Below the pieces are notes generated by a model. That model worked only from the letters and a program-made list of their open reading frames with translations. It ran no database searches and was not told the DNA's origin. A stretch of DNA of 64,000 nt from Tetradesmus obliquus (lineage: Eukaryota > Chlorophyta > Chlorophyceae > Sphaeropleales > Scenedesmaceae): NCBI GenBank assembly GCA_030272155.1, contig CP126201.1:2764501-2828500 (forward strand), in the 5' to 3' direction. This document shows, one piece after another, positions 34,312-48,439 of this stretch. The position numbers and the translations under genes are program-made. Each line of letters starts with the position of its first letter. Position 1 is the first letter of the stretch.

Positions 34312-35529
34312 ATGGACCTCTTCTTTCGCTGGGCTACGCCAGTTGTGCAGCGAGGGTACACGAAAGAGCAGCTGCAGACAGAGGACCTGCTGCCGCTGCC
34401 TGCTAACGCCACGCCTAGGGCTTGCACTGCTGACCTGTGGATGCACTGGAGCCAGGTCAGCAAGACCTGCCTGTCAGCGTTCAACATGTTGCTGTTTGAC
34501 TTGCAACATTCGTTTTGCAGTTGATGTGTCAATGCTGGTTCAAATGTGGCGCGTGGCGCTGACTAGGCAGCGGTGCAATGTTTAGCGCTGTGCAGCACAT
34601 GTGGGCAGACGTGGCAGCACATCGCAGTTGTGTGCCATGCGCATGTGCCAAAAGAACTCGAAGCAATTGCTGCTGCTTAGCCTCCTGCATTTGTATCAGC
34701 TATGCAAGCTTGCTGCTGTAAAGTACCTGCATCGTTAACTGTTATGCAACCGCAGCATGCCTTCCACTCCATGTGTGCTGCTTGCCCCGCAGACATGCTG
34801 CAAGGGCCATCCATCGCTGCTGCGGGCGCTGATAGGCGCATTTGGAGGACCTTACTACGCTTTGGGAGTGCTCAAGGTGTGCACACGGCTGACAGTATGC
34901 AACGCAGTGGGCATGCCTGCATGCAGCAACGCACAGCAGCCCAGTGCGCAAGCATACGGCTGTTACAGGTCCTTCTGTTCTGTTACAGGTATGTCAAGGT
35001 GTGCATGGTAGCATGCATGCCTTGATTGTAGCAAAACCTGCCTGCAGGAAGTTCAACGTTGCGCTCCGCAAGTCCTTGCGCTGCAGCTGCTCAATGACGG
35101 GCTCACCTTTGCAGTCACTGTGCCGCAGCACTGACGCTCCCTTGCGCTTTTTGTGTGCGTTGATCTTGTGTTGACTTGCGCTGCAGCTGTGCAATGACAG
35201 GCTCACCTTTGCAGTTACTGTGCCGCAGCACTGACGCTGCCTTGCCTTTTATGCTTGTGTTGACTTGCGCTGCAGCTGCTCAATGACGGCCTCACCTTTG
35301 CAGTTACTGTGCCGCACCACTGATGCTGCCTTGCCTTTTATGCTTGTGTTGACTTGCGCTGCAGCTGCTCAATGACGGGCTCACCTTTGCAGTCACTGTG
35401 CCGCAGCACTGACGCTGCCTTGCGTGCGTGGACTTGCGTTGCAGCTGCTCAATGACGGCCTCACCTTTGCGGGAGCCATGCTGCTCAACCTGCTGGTGCA
35501 GCACCTGGAGGCGACAACAGCAGCAACAC

Positions 35530-35563
<34 letters not shown>

Positions 35564-36237
35564 TGGCGTTCACAGCACCTATCTTGCAGGAAACAGTACC
35601 AGTGGCAGCCTTGCAAGCAGCTTTACCAGTGGCAGCAGCAGCAGCAGCAGCAGCAGTTGGCTGCTGCTGCTGCTGCCTGGCTGGGTGCCTGGGCCTGGCA
35701 GCGCCTACTGGGGCTTTGTGCTGGCAGCGCTGCTGGGCCTGTCTGCACTGGCCAAGGCAGTCATTGGCAGCCACTACAGCTACGGGCTCAGCATGGTTAC
35801 CGTAAGGTGAGAGCAGAGCAGCGACAGCACCAGCACCAGCACCAGCAGCAGCAGGTGCAGGTTGCAGGCTTGCTAGGCGGTGTCTCTGTCTGATCACCGG
35901 GCAAAGACAACATGTTAAGGCATCACACCGCCATGCCAGGCACGGGCGCAGCAGCTACATCAGCAGCAGCAGCAGCAGCAGCAGCATGCAAGCTGCAGGA
36001 TTTGCATGCACTTTTGCAACTGTCATGACTGCTGTTGCCCAGTCGCTCTGCAAGCTGGGCTAGCGACTAAATCCGGGATGCTGCAGACTGCTGTAAGCTG
36101 TGGCTGTGGGAGCAGCACTGAAGAAGCTGGAATTGCAGCAGGTTTGCTGTCACCCTAACTTCCACCCTAAGTTCCAAGCTCGTGCGATCGGCCTTCGTCA
36201 CCACCGCCACACATCCCTTGTGGTTGCTACATGCTTG

Positions 36238-36280
<43 letters not shown>

Positions 36281-37336
36281 ACTCTGCAGGCTGCGCGCGG
36301 GCGTAATGGGTGTGCTGTTCCGCACCGCGCTGCTGAGCCGCGCTGCTGATGCTTCCGGTGACGTCAATACGCTGATGGCAGTTGACACTGGCCGCCTGGC
36401 CAACCTGTGTGTCTCTTTCCATGAGCTGTGGTCGCTGCCGCTGCAGATTGCTGCAGCAATGTGGCTGCTGTATGTGCAGGTGCGTGGGAGTTTGTGCCTA
36501 GTTGGGTTGGCTGCCAACTTGGCATTGAATGTGGCTGCTGTAAGTGCAGGTGGTGGTGTGTGTATGTGCCTGGTTGACCTATCAGTGTGTCTGCAGATCG
36601 CTGCGGCGATGTGGCTGCTGTGTGTGCAGGTTGGTACCATTGTGTTTGTGTCTGTGCCGGTGGGCTGGCCCACCTGTGTGTCTCTTTCCACGAGCTGTGG
36701 TCGCTGCCGCTGCAGATTGCAGCAGCAATGTGGCTGCTGTACGTGCAGGTGTGCTGGTGCTGGAAAGGCTCTGCCGTGTCGTTGCTGTTGGCGTGCATGG
36801 TGCTGTGCACGCCAGATGCTGAGCACTGCTGCCTTCCTGGTATCACAACGCGTCAGCATTGTCTGGCAGTAGATGAGTGTGGTTGTGGCTGCTGCTGTGC
36901 AGGTGCGCACTGCGTTCCTTGCAGGCGTGCTGCTGTGTGTGGTGCTCATTCCAGTCAACAGGCTCATTGCGCAGCGCATACAGGTGAGGCTGCAGCGCAC
37001 TTCTCAAAGAACAGTTTCAACCAGCTGTAGTGGCTGGATCAACCCAAAATAACGCGTGGTGAGGGCTGGCTTAGCAGCTATTGTAGGGCTGCTCGTGCCC
37101 GTTGCTGCTATCTTCCATGCATGCTGTTACATGCTGTGCTCGCCTTGCTGCGGCAGTGCTCTCCTGACCCACCTGTACTGCTGTGGGAGCTGTGCGGCAC
37201 TGCTTGTGCTATTGCTGGCGTGTTGTTTTGCTGTGTGTGTTGCCCTGCCAGGCCGCCAGTGTAAGCCTTGTGGCTGCCAGAGATGCGCGGCTGGGGCTCA
37301 TGGGGCAGCTGCTGCCTTGGATCACACAATCTATGC

Positions 37337-37375
<39 letters not shown>

Positions 37376-38273
37376 GCTGGTTTCCTCCGCCAGGCTGCCA
37401 GTGTATCATTGATGGCTGCAAAAGATGCGCAGCTGGGGCTCATGGGGCAGCTGCTGCCTTGGATCGACGAACATTGCTAACCAGCCATTGCTGTGATTGT
37501 TGCTTTTGCTAGGCCGCCAGTGTGAGCCTGATGGCGGCAAAAGATGCGCGGCTGGGCCTGATGGGGCAGCTGCTGGGTCACATTGGCGTGGTCAAAGCCC
37601 TGGGCTGGGAGGGTGTGCTGGGAGATAAGGTGCGACACTTTTATGAATGTCTTTGACAGTTGTTCAACAGTGGTTGTCAGATGGCAAGAACAGATTTCCA
37701 GGACAGATGTTGATCAGTATTACATGACACACATGTGTAAAGTTTCCGGTATTGTGGCTGGGCTGGGCCTGATGGGGCAGCTGCTGAGCCACATCGGTGT
37801 GGTCAAGGCCCTGGGCTGGGAGGGGAGACAAGGTGCGCTTACAGTGCAGCTTGCAGGACAGCTGTAGTCCAGTGATAGGTGCTACACACCCCGCTTGCTC
37901 TTCATCTGTCAGGTTTGCGGCGTCCAGGTGGCCAAGCTGCCAGCCCTAGCCCGCCGCGACTGCTGCTCCAGCCCATGCCTGCCAGCCACACACCTGCCGT
38001 GTCAAGGGAAACCGTGCACCCTGCTCCTCACGTGCTGCTGCTGCCGCTGCTGCTGCTCCTGCTGCTGCTACCGCCTTGTCACCAGGTGCGCGGCTACCGG
38101 GCCGCTGAGCTGTCGGCCTTGGCCAGGCGCAAGTACCTCGACGCGCTGTGCATGTACTTCTGGGCTGCCACTTGTAACTTACTGGAGTGGTTTGTCTCCT
38201 AATTTAGCACGTCCCTGGCTGAGCCAGCTCGCCCTCATTATGCACACATAGGCCTGCCTTTTCCTTGATTACA

Positions 38274-38347
<74 letters not shown>

Positions 38348-41300
38348 ACACCCCGCATGTGCACGCACCTGACGGCCGCAGGTTCGCCGCTACAGGTCCG
38401 CTGAGCTGTCGGCCCTTGCCAGGCGCAAGTACCTTGACGCGCTGTGCGTGTACTTCTGGGCGGCCACGCAGCTGCTGCTGAGCGGCACTACGTTTGGCCT
38501 GATGGTGCTGCTCGGGCAGCCGCTCAGGTGCGTGCATTCGCTGTTATGTGCTGGAAACGACTTATTTTTGTCTGCCTTGGTACATGCTTCTGCTGCCGAC
38601 CGGCACTACTTTTGGACTGATGGTGCTGCTGGGGCAGCCACTCAGGTAACCATCATAACAGTGTTTTTTCCCCACAGCTGCTTTTCTTGACTTTGTTGTT
38701 ACCTGCTAGCATAGGCGCTGCTGAGCGGCACTACGTTTGGGCTGATGGTGCTGCTGGGGCAGCCGCTCAGGTGTGGTAAATGCGAGAGTGCGAAAGTGCA
38801 TGTTGGGGCGTGCAAGCAGGCTGCAGCCTTTTTGGATGGCAGACACAACAGATCACTAGGGTGGTGTGTGATTGCGTAACTGCAATCTGCTTTATAATTC
38901 TTTGAGGCCTTGCGCCATCTTCTCGTCTTGAAGACATGGAAACAAATGTTGTGCAGGCCGTCCGTGGTGTTCACGTGCCTCGCACTCTTCAACGTGCTGA
39001 TTGCGCCCCTCAATGCATTTTCCTGGGTGGTCAATGGCGTGGTGGAAACATTTGTGTCACTGCGCCGCATCCAGAGCTACCTGCTGCTGCCTTAGCCGCA
39101 AATATTCTGAGTAATAATCTCATCTGCGTCAACCAACCCACCAACCAAAGGCCGCAACCTGCTGTCACTGCTCTTCCAACAACCTCTTGTGCAGGCCGTC
39201 TGTGGTGTTCACATGCCTCGCACTCTTCAACGTGCTGATCGCACCGCTCAACGCCTTTCCCTGGGTGGTCAACGGAGTGGTGGAGGCCTTTGTATCACTG
39301 CGCCGCATCCAGGCCTACCTGCTGCTGCCACAGCGCGCCATTGAGTGGGCCTATGCAGAAAATGTGCTGCCACAGATGCAAGACTTCCAGCAGCAGCAGC
39401 AGCAGCAGCAGCAGGAGGTGCAGCAGGAGGGCCAGCTGGCTCTAGCAGCAGGCAAAGCACAGAGCGCAAAGAAAGAAGCCCAGCACGGCGGGAGCAGCAG
39501 CAGCAGCGGCCGCAGTCAGCACTCCAGGGCGGGTGCAGCTGCGCCGGAGCGGGGCGTTGCCGCGCAGTTTGACAATGCCTCATTTGCTTGGAAGCAGGTG
39601 CGGCGTGGCGGTGGGGCTCTCATGCTTTAGAACTCATGACCAGCTTATGACTTGCTTATGACTAGCTTCGCCTTACGCTGTCAAACCCATCTGGCAGCGA
39701 TACCTGCTGTTTCCAGTTACCGGTCTCACTTAGTACACTCATTGCATGGCCTGCCACTGTCCCTGCTGCTGCCCGCAGTCCCTGCACCCTTGCCTGGTCA
39801 ATCTGCAGCTGGCCATCCTTGCCGGCTGCCATACGTGAAGTCCCTATCATCATCACGTCGAGTTCTGCTCATCAATCTGTGTGCCCTGCCGCTGCTTGCC
39901 GCCTGCAGTCCCTGCATCCCCTGCCTGGTCAACCTGCAGCTGGCCATCCCCGCCGGCTGCCTCACAGCCTCCTGTGATTGACCCAACCATTATATCACCT
40001 GCTGCCAGCAGTGAATGTTTCACTTACCACACTTGTCGCCTGGCCTGCCATTTTGAAAATGCTGCCCACAGTCCCTCCACCCCTGCCTGGTCAATTTGCA
40101 GCTGGCCATCCCTGCTGGCTGCCTTATGTCAAGTCCTTATCATCATCATGTCGAGTTCTGCTCATCAATGTGTGTTGCCTGCCGCTGTGTCTCGCCGCAG
40201 TCCCTGCACCCCCGCCTGGTCAATGTGCAACTGGCCATACCTGCCGGCTGCCTCACTGTCTCCTTCATAACAGGGATGAGCTATCCATACCACTTGCAGA
40301 TCCGCCCACCAAACCTCTATGCTCCGCAACTGTCCCTGCTGCCGCCCGCAGTCCCTGCACCCCTGCCTGGTCGGTCTCCAGCTGGCCATCCCTGCCGGCT
40401 GCCTCACAGCCATGCTGGAAAAGTAGCCAAGGCCACCTGGCCAACACCAAACATGCAGTTGAATGAACGATGTATAAGCACGATAATTGCGTCTCAACTC
40501 ACCAAGTGTGCCATGGCCTGCTACGCTTTGCTGCCCCTGCCTGCAGTCTCTGCACCCCTGCCTTGTACAGCTGCAGCTGGCCATCCCGGCCGGCTGCCTC
40601 ACAGCTGCCTGTGATTGACCCCACAACCATTTCATCACCTGCTGCCGGCAGTGAAAGTTTCACTCACCACACTTGAAACTCCCGCCCGCAGTCCCTCCAC
40701 CCCTGCCTTGTGCAGCTGCAGCTGACTGGGCCTCAGTGTCCTCAGTAACAGGCAGCTGTCAATATCACTTGCGCATCCACTCACCAACCTCTGTAACTCG
40801 CCACTGTCGCTGCTGCTGCTTGCAGTCCCTGCACCCCTGCCTTGTCCAGCTGCAGCTGACTGGGCCTGCCTGCTGCCTCACAACTCTCCTCAGTAACAGG
40901 CAGCTGTCAACATCACTTGCGCATTTAATCAAACAACCTCTGTAACTCGCCACTGCAGCTGCTTGCCGCCTGCAGTCTCTGCACCCCTGCCTTGTACAGC
41001 TGCAGCTGGCCATCCCGGCCGGCTGCCTCACAGCTGCCTGTGATTGACCCCACAACCATTTCATCACCTGCTGCCAGCAGTGAAAGTTTCACTCACCACA
41101 CTTGTCGCCTGGCCTGCCACTGTAAAACTACTGCCCGCAGTCCCTCCACCCCTGCCTGGTCAATTTGCAGCTGGCCATCCCTGCTGGCTGCCTCACAGCC
41201 ATTGTAGGTGAAGTGGGCAGCGGCAAATCTTCGCTATTAGCAGCACTGCTAGGAGAGCTGGAGCTGACAGCAGGCTTTGCCAGACTGCCTGGCCAGCGGC

Positions 41301-42418
41301 AGCAGCAGCGGCGGCAGCAGCAGCAGCAGCAGCGGCATGCGGCGAGGATCGGGTTTGTGGGGCAGTCGCCGTGGGTGATGCGCGGCAGCGTGAGGGACAA
41401 TGTGCTGCTGGGGCAACCCTATGATGCAGAGTTCATGGGAGAGGTGGGTGGCTGTCAGAGGGCAATGCGTGTTTTGTGTTGTTCGATTGGTTGCTGGCTG
41501 CGCAAGGCAGTGATGTGGTGAGGCTGGCAAAACCCGGACCTGCTTTGTATGATCAGCCCCCGATTGCTTATCTCGCTCTTCCTGATGCCGCGTGCATGTT
41601 GCGCGGCAGCGTGAGGGACAACGTGCTGCTGGGGCAACCATACGATGCTGAGTTCATGGGAGAGGTGGGTGCAGGATGATTTAAGTTTCCATGACGGGTG
41701 TCCTATGTTATGTAGGTTTCAAGGTTGCTGGCTGGCTGCCCACGGCAGTGACTTGGCGTCGTTTACACGGCTGCTGGCAACGCCTGGGCTTGCTTTTGCA
41801 TGATCAGCTCCCATTCCAATCTGATAATGTACTTGCAATGCGTACATCATGCGCGGCAGCGTGAGGGACAATGTGCTGCTGGGGCAGCCATACAATGCAG
41901 AGCTCATGGGGGAGGTGGGTGGATTTGTAGCTGAGTTTCTAGGCTTGCACGGAAAGGTGTCCTATGTTTTGCCTGTGCATGGTTGGTTGCTTGCTGCTTG
42001 CTGGCTGCAGTGATGTGCGTGCAGAGTTCATGGGCGAGGTGAGCTTATGTGATGCGAGGTGTATAGTGTTTGCGCGTGGATTGGTTGCTAGCGGCGCACG
42101 GCAGGGATCTGGTGTGGTTCTGCAACGCCGCTTCTGAGCTCCTGGGCTGCTGTGCATGTCTAGTTCCCATGCCCTGATATCCTCTCTTATATCCTGCACA
42201 TGCTACTTGACACATGTTGCCTGGTACCTGCGGTGCTGCTGCTGCTGCTGCGGCGGCTGCTGCTGCTGCTGCCGCCAGATCCTGCATGCCTTGACCAAGA
42301 CCTAGCAGCCATGCCGGCAGGTGACCTCAGCCCCGTAGGAGATGCCGGGCAAGGCATGTGCAAAACTCATCTCAATCGTCAAAATGCTGCTGCTGCTGCT
42401 GCTGTGCTGCTGCTGCTG

Positions 42419-42451
<33 letters not shown>

Positions 42452-42555
42452 ATCCTGCACGCTGTGGGGCTAGATCAAGACCTGGCAATTATGCCAGCTG
42501 GCGACCTCAGCCCTGTAGGAGACGGCGGCCACGGCCTGTTGACATTCAACTCAAA

Positions 42556-42603
<48 letters not shown>

Positions 42604-42851
42604 ATCCTGCATGCAGTAGGCCTTGACCAAGACCTGGCAGCCATGCCAGCTGGCGACCTCAGCCCAGTGGGCGATGGCGGGCAGGGCCTGTGGGCACTCG
42701 ATTCAATTGCTCGATTTGCTACTGCTGCTGCCGCTGCTACTGCCAGATCCTGCATGCAGTAGGTCTTGACCAAAACCTGGCAGCCATGCCCGCTGGCGAC
42801 TTGAGCCCTGTAGGAGACGGCGGCCCAGGCCTGTCTAACACTCAACTCAAA

Positions 42852-42887
<36 letters not shown>

Positions 42888-43760
42888 CAGATCCTGCACG
42901 CTGTGGGGCTTGACCAAGACCTAGCAGCCATGCCAGCAGGCGACCTCAGCCCTGTAGGAGATGGCGGCCAGGGCCTGTCAGGCGGGCAGCGGCTGCGGCT
43001 GGCTCTTGCGAGGGCGCTGTACCAGCCTGGCACAGACACTTACCTCTTTGATGACATACTTGCGAGCTTGGATGGGCATGTTGCACAGGTGAGAGGTGTC
43101 TGCACAGGGGTGGTATACACAGGAGTGATCCGGCATTGTAGTGGTGGCCGGCTCCACTGTAGTGGTGGCCACCAAGCACCTCATCGTAATCTAGCTGTGC
43201 TAGTGAATACTACTCAGTGCTAATCAATCCGAACTGCTGAGTAGTGGCCCTTTTGTTGCTGCTGCAGTGGGTGATCCGCTACGCGCTGTTTGCCGGGCTA
43301 CTGGCTTGAGTATTTGACAGCAACGGCCTCTGACTCGTGCTGCTGCTGCTGCTGCCGCCAACTGCAGTGGGTGATCCGCCACACACTTTTTGGTGGGCTG
43401 CTGGCTGGTTCTACAGTTGTGGTGGCCACCAAGCACCCGCTGGTCATTCAGGCTGCTGCGCTGGTAGTTGCGCTGGAGCACGGCAGGGTGGCATTTGTGG
43501 GGTCCCCGCAGGGCTACGCACACTGGAAGGCACTGCAGGTAAATTGAGATTGCAAGGCGCAGCATGGATCAGTGAGACACAGCAGGGTGTTTGGAGCAGG
43601 GGACTGTCTGGCTGGGCGAGTGATTGGATGAGTAGGTGTGTGAGGCATGAATGGAGACAGTCATGACAGCTAGCGTCACCAATGAGAATGAATGAGCGAG
43701 ACAGTGAGTGTCCGGGGCCTTGAGCAAGCAGGCAAGGCTGCTGATGTGGCAAACCTGTGC

Positions 43761-43791
<31 letters not shown>

Positions 43792-44303
43792 CCAGGCCTG
43801 CCAGCAGTCCCCTGGTGCTGCTGTGCTGCCGACGCCGCCCTCCTGGACGCCCCTGATCAGGTGCGCCGGCTGCCCTCTGCTGCCTTAGCTGAGCACTGTG
43901 TGCATTTGAACGCTTTTCCTGGTGCACACAGCTGCAGCACAACCATTGCATGCTGTTGGAGGGCAGGCAATGCATCTGCGGCTGTCAGGTCAGCAATGCG
44001 CTTCGCAACTTTTCTGGCACATAGACCGCGGATGCATGCTGAGCAAGTTGCAAACACTGCAGCTTGTTGTGACGTTCTGGATACTCGGCACCATCACAGA
44101 TGATTTCTGTACTGAAAGGACGTCAAGACTCTGCTGCTCACCAAAACACGGCAATAGTACAACACCTACATCATTGTCTACGTGTGTAGTGCTGACAGAT
44201 GCATTATCCTCATAGCCAGATGCACCCTGCCCTCAACCCTGCAGGCACTCAACCCCTGGTCCCAGGAGAGCACGCCACCAGCAGCAGTACCTGCTAGCAG
44301 CCA

Positions 44304-44334
<31 letters not shown>

Positions 44335-45010
44335 AGATCTGCCAGCTGGCCTTGACATGTCGCCCCCAACCTCGCCTGAGAGCCCTGCAGATGGAGCAGC
44401 AGCAGCAGCAGGAACAACAACAGCAGCAGCAGCAGCAGCAGCAGGAGCTAGAAGCGTCTCTCCTTTTGCATTTTCAGAAGATGTGGCCCCTTCTGAGCTG
44501 CTGCTAGCTGGAGGCCATGGCATGTGGGCCAGCCATGCCAGCCTAAGCCCGCAGCTGAACGTCATTGAGGATGACGAGGATGAATATGACAAGTTAAGTA
44601 ACAGTTATAACAGCTTGGGGCGCAGCCTGGGCAGGAGCCTGGGCAGGATTTCAGGGGAGCTGGAAAGAGGCAGCAGCAGCAGCAGCAGCAGCAGCAATGC
44701 AGCTGCTGCTGGCAGCAGCAATGGTGCAACAGGGGCGGCAGCAGCAGCAGCAGCAGCAGTGCAGGATGGAACCGGCGGCATTAGCGCTGTTGCACAACAG
44801 TTGAAAGCCGAAGGGGATGTAGGTGCTGTGCTGCAGGCAGCATATGAAGAGGCAGGGCACCTGCAGCAGCAGCAGCAGCAGCAGCGACACCCGAAAGGAC
44901 CACGGCAGCGGGCTTCATCCTCAGCAGCAGCAACAGGTGTCACCTTCACAGATTGGACACAACCACAGCACCAGCTCACTGCACAGCATGCCAGTGCCGG
45001 CCTAGCAGGT

Positions 45011-45048
<38 letters not shown>

Positions 45049-45985
45049 TCTGCTGGTCTCTTCACCACTGTCTGCAGCAGCAGCAGCAACGGCAGCAGCA
45101 GGCGGCAGCACAGGTAGTGAACGCGAAAGCGGCGGCAATGAAGCAGCAGCAGCAGCAGAGGGTGCAGAGTGTGCTGAAGACAGGGCTGTAGGAGCTGTGG
45201 CCTGGCCTGTGTATGCTGCCTATGCGCGAGCAGTTGGCATTGGCATGAGCCTGGCTGTGCTGGTCAGCCTGCTGGCCATGCAGGTGAGCTCAGCACTAAC
45301 AAAGGGTTGTTTCTGGCGAGTGCCTGAAACGTACAAGTCATTTTTACTTCTCCACTGGCCATCGGGTATGCACTGATTAGCTGATGCTTCCTGACATGAC
45401 TCGTGTACTTGTTCATGCATTAGTGCCCTTCTGCCAACGTGTCTGGCTTCTGCTGCTGCGCCGCCACTGCAACAACAGGCCACCAAGAATGGCATAGACC
45501 TGTGGGTGACTCACTCCCTGGCACCCAGCACCAGCCAGCCTCCATCGCCAGCTGCTGCTGCAGCAGCAGCCCACAGCAGCAGCAGCAGCTTGGCTGCACT
45601 GCCATGGTTAGGTACTACACCTGCGTACAGCCATGCGTGCAGCAACGCCAGCAGCTGCAGTTTGTATGCGGGCGCGTCAGCAGTGGCGGGCCTTGCAGCA
45701 GCTGGAGGTGTGACTGGTGCTGCTGCTGCCGGGCTCAGTGTGCTGTCTCTGTCTGCAGCTGCAGCAGCAGCAGCGGTGCCAGCAGCCCAGCTCAACAGCA
45801 GCAGCAGCAGCACTTATGAGCTTGCGCACTTGTTGGCTGGGTTGCACCAACAGCAGCAGCATCAGCTGGATATTGCTTTTGCAGATGCGATGCAATCGGC
45901 ACATGGAGCAGCTGCGGATGCACCAACCCTGCAGCTGGCCCGCCGCCTGCTGCTGGGGAGTGGTGCTGGGACACCGCCACCAGGC

Positions 45986-46021
<36 letters not shown>

Positions 46022-48394
46022 TCGCTGTTGTCTCTGCAGTGGCACCCTGCTCCCATTGATGCCGAGATGGCTCACTTCCTGAAAGGACTGGGCATCATAG
46101 CAGGTGGGTGCAACAGTCAATCTTTTGTGAACAGGTTGTGCTCATTTCAACTGCTTGCATGTGCATCCCAGCACTGTCTCCAGCTGTGATGCCAGTCTCA
46201 GCAGCTGCTGCGCTGGCAACTGAACTTGTGTTTCCCGCTTGACTCACTGCAGAGATGTCCTTAGTACGCGTGCTCACAGCTGCTGCTGCTGTTGATGTGT
46301 TCATCAATCGCGCAGGCCTAAACACGCTGGCCACGTTGCCGCGCGCTTGCAGCTTTGCTGCGGCAGATATGGCTCAAGTACATATGCCGGCGCCTATCAT
46401 TGCTGTTGTTATTCGTGTTAGTCATAATCAGCTAATCAATCATCTCTGTGCATGATCGTGTCGTAACTGCAGGCCTCAACACGCTGGCCACGCTGGCGCG
46501 CGCCTCCAGCTTTGCTGCGACAGACATGGCTCAAGTACATATGCCGGCGCCTACCATGGTTGTTGTGTTGTCGTCATCAGCTAATCAATCATCTCTGTGC
46601 ATGATCGTGTCGCAACTGCAGGCCTCAACACGCTGGCCACGTTGGCGCGCGCCTCCAGCTTTGCTGCGACAGACATGGCTCAAGTACATATGCCGGCGCC
46701 TACCATGGTTGTTGTAATCGTGTTGTCGTTATCAGCTACTCAATCATCTCTGTGCATGATCGTGTCGTAACTGCAGGCCTCAACACGCTGGCCACGCTGG
46801 CGCGCGCCTCCAGCTTTGCTGCGACAGACATGGCTCAAGTACATATGCCGGCGCCTACCATGGTTGTTGTGTTGTCGTCATCAGCTAATCAATCATCTCT
46901 GTGCATGATCGTGTCGCAACTGCAGGCCTCAACACGCTGGCCACGTTGGCGCGCGCCTCCAGCTTTGCTGCGACAGACATGGCTCAAGTACATATGCCGG
47001 CGCCTACCATGGTTGTTGTAATCGTGTTGTCGTTATCAGCTAATCAATCATCTCTGTGCATGATCGTGTCGTAACTGCAGGCCTCAACACGCTGGCCACG
47101 CTGGCGCGCGCCTTCAGCTTTGCTGCGGCGGGCATGTCGGCAGCGCGCAGCATGCACGCGCGGCTGCTGGCGGCGGTGCTGGCCGCGCCGATGGCCTTCT
47201 TCGACGCAAACCCCGCAGGCCGCATCCTGAACAGGTGCGCTTGTTGTGTTCAGTCAGGTGCATTTGTTGTATTGACTAGGTCACAAGGCATACACACATC
47301 ATGTTGTCTGCAGCACTTGCGTGTGCACTGGCCGCGCCGATGGCCTTCTTTGACGCAAACCCCGCAGGCCGCATCCTGAACAGGTGCGCTTGTTGTGTGT
47401 GATTAGTCAAAAAGGCCCACAAACATCATGTTTGCAGCTGATTGCATGTGCGCTGGCCGCGCCGATGGCATTCTTCTACGCCAACGGCGCAGGACGCATC
47501 CTGAACAGGTGGGGTAGTTGTCCGGCTGTAAGTTCAAAAGGCCCACAAACATCACGTTCACAACACCTGCATGGCTGCACCCATGGCCTTCTTTGACGCA
47601 AACCCCGCAGGACGCATCCTGAACAGGTGCGCTTGGGATAACCAGGACAGGTTCAATAAGGTCAAAGGGCCCACAAATAGCATGTTGTGTGCAGCAATGG
47701 CATCCGTGCTGGCTGCGCCGATGGCGTTCTTTGACGCAAACCCCGCAGGACGCATCCAGAACAGGTGTGTCGGCGAACAACTTGACCTGCATGCGATTGT
47801 GCCAGCAAGCATGCACGCAATGGGCTTTGCTGAAGCATGCTGTGCTACTTGAAGCTGCACTGCATACTACGCAGCATCACCTTTGTTGCTGTTCAATTTC
47901 TGCCGCAGGTTTTTCTCTGACACCTCCATGGTGGATGACTCGCTGCCGTTCATTGCCAACATCCTGCTGCTGCTGCTGCTGCTGCTGCTGCCGCTGCCGC
48001 CGCCGGTTTTCCTCTGACAATTCCATGGTTGATGACTTGCTGCTGTTCATCGCCAACATCCTGCTGGCCAATGCAGTCAGCCTGGCAGGGCTGCTGGCGG
48101 TGCTGCTGCTGCCGCTGCCGCTGCTGCTGCCACCGTCGCTGGCAACATGCGCTTCTGCTTCCTATTCTTCACCAACCGCTTTTATTATTCCCTTGTCATC
48201 GTATTCTTCCCGCTTTGCCGCAGGTTTTCCTCTGACACATCCATGGTGGATGACTCGCTGCCTTTCATCACAAACATCTTGCTGGCCAATGCAGTCAGCC
48301 TGGCAGGGCTGCTGGTGGTGCTGCTGCTGGGGCAGCCGCTGCTGGCCGCGCTGCTGCTGCCGCTGGGCGTGGCGTACAGGTGTGTTTACACAGC

Positions 48395-48439
<45 letters not shown>

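Noticed and set aside
39776..43000. Regularly spaced near-identical repeats that look like a CRISPR array
   Set aside because: Repeats are diverged, unevenly spaced, contain codons of the next exon and end at splice sites; the context is a eukaryotic gene.
44605..45138. 177-codon minus-strand frame rich in Cys and Leu
   Set aside because: Antisense reading of the Gln/Ala/Ser linker of ABC exon 13.
46448..47021. Two identical 89-codon frames as separate small genes
   Set aside because: They are duplicated acceptor-side copies of ABC exon 15, read from TTG/GTG/ATG in intron sequence.
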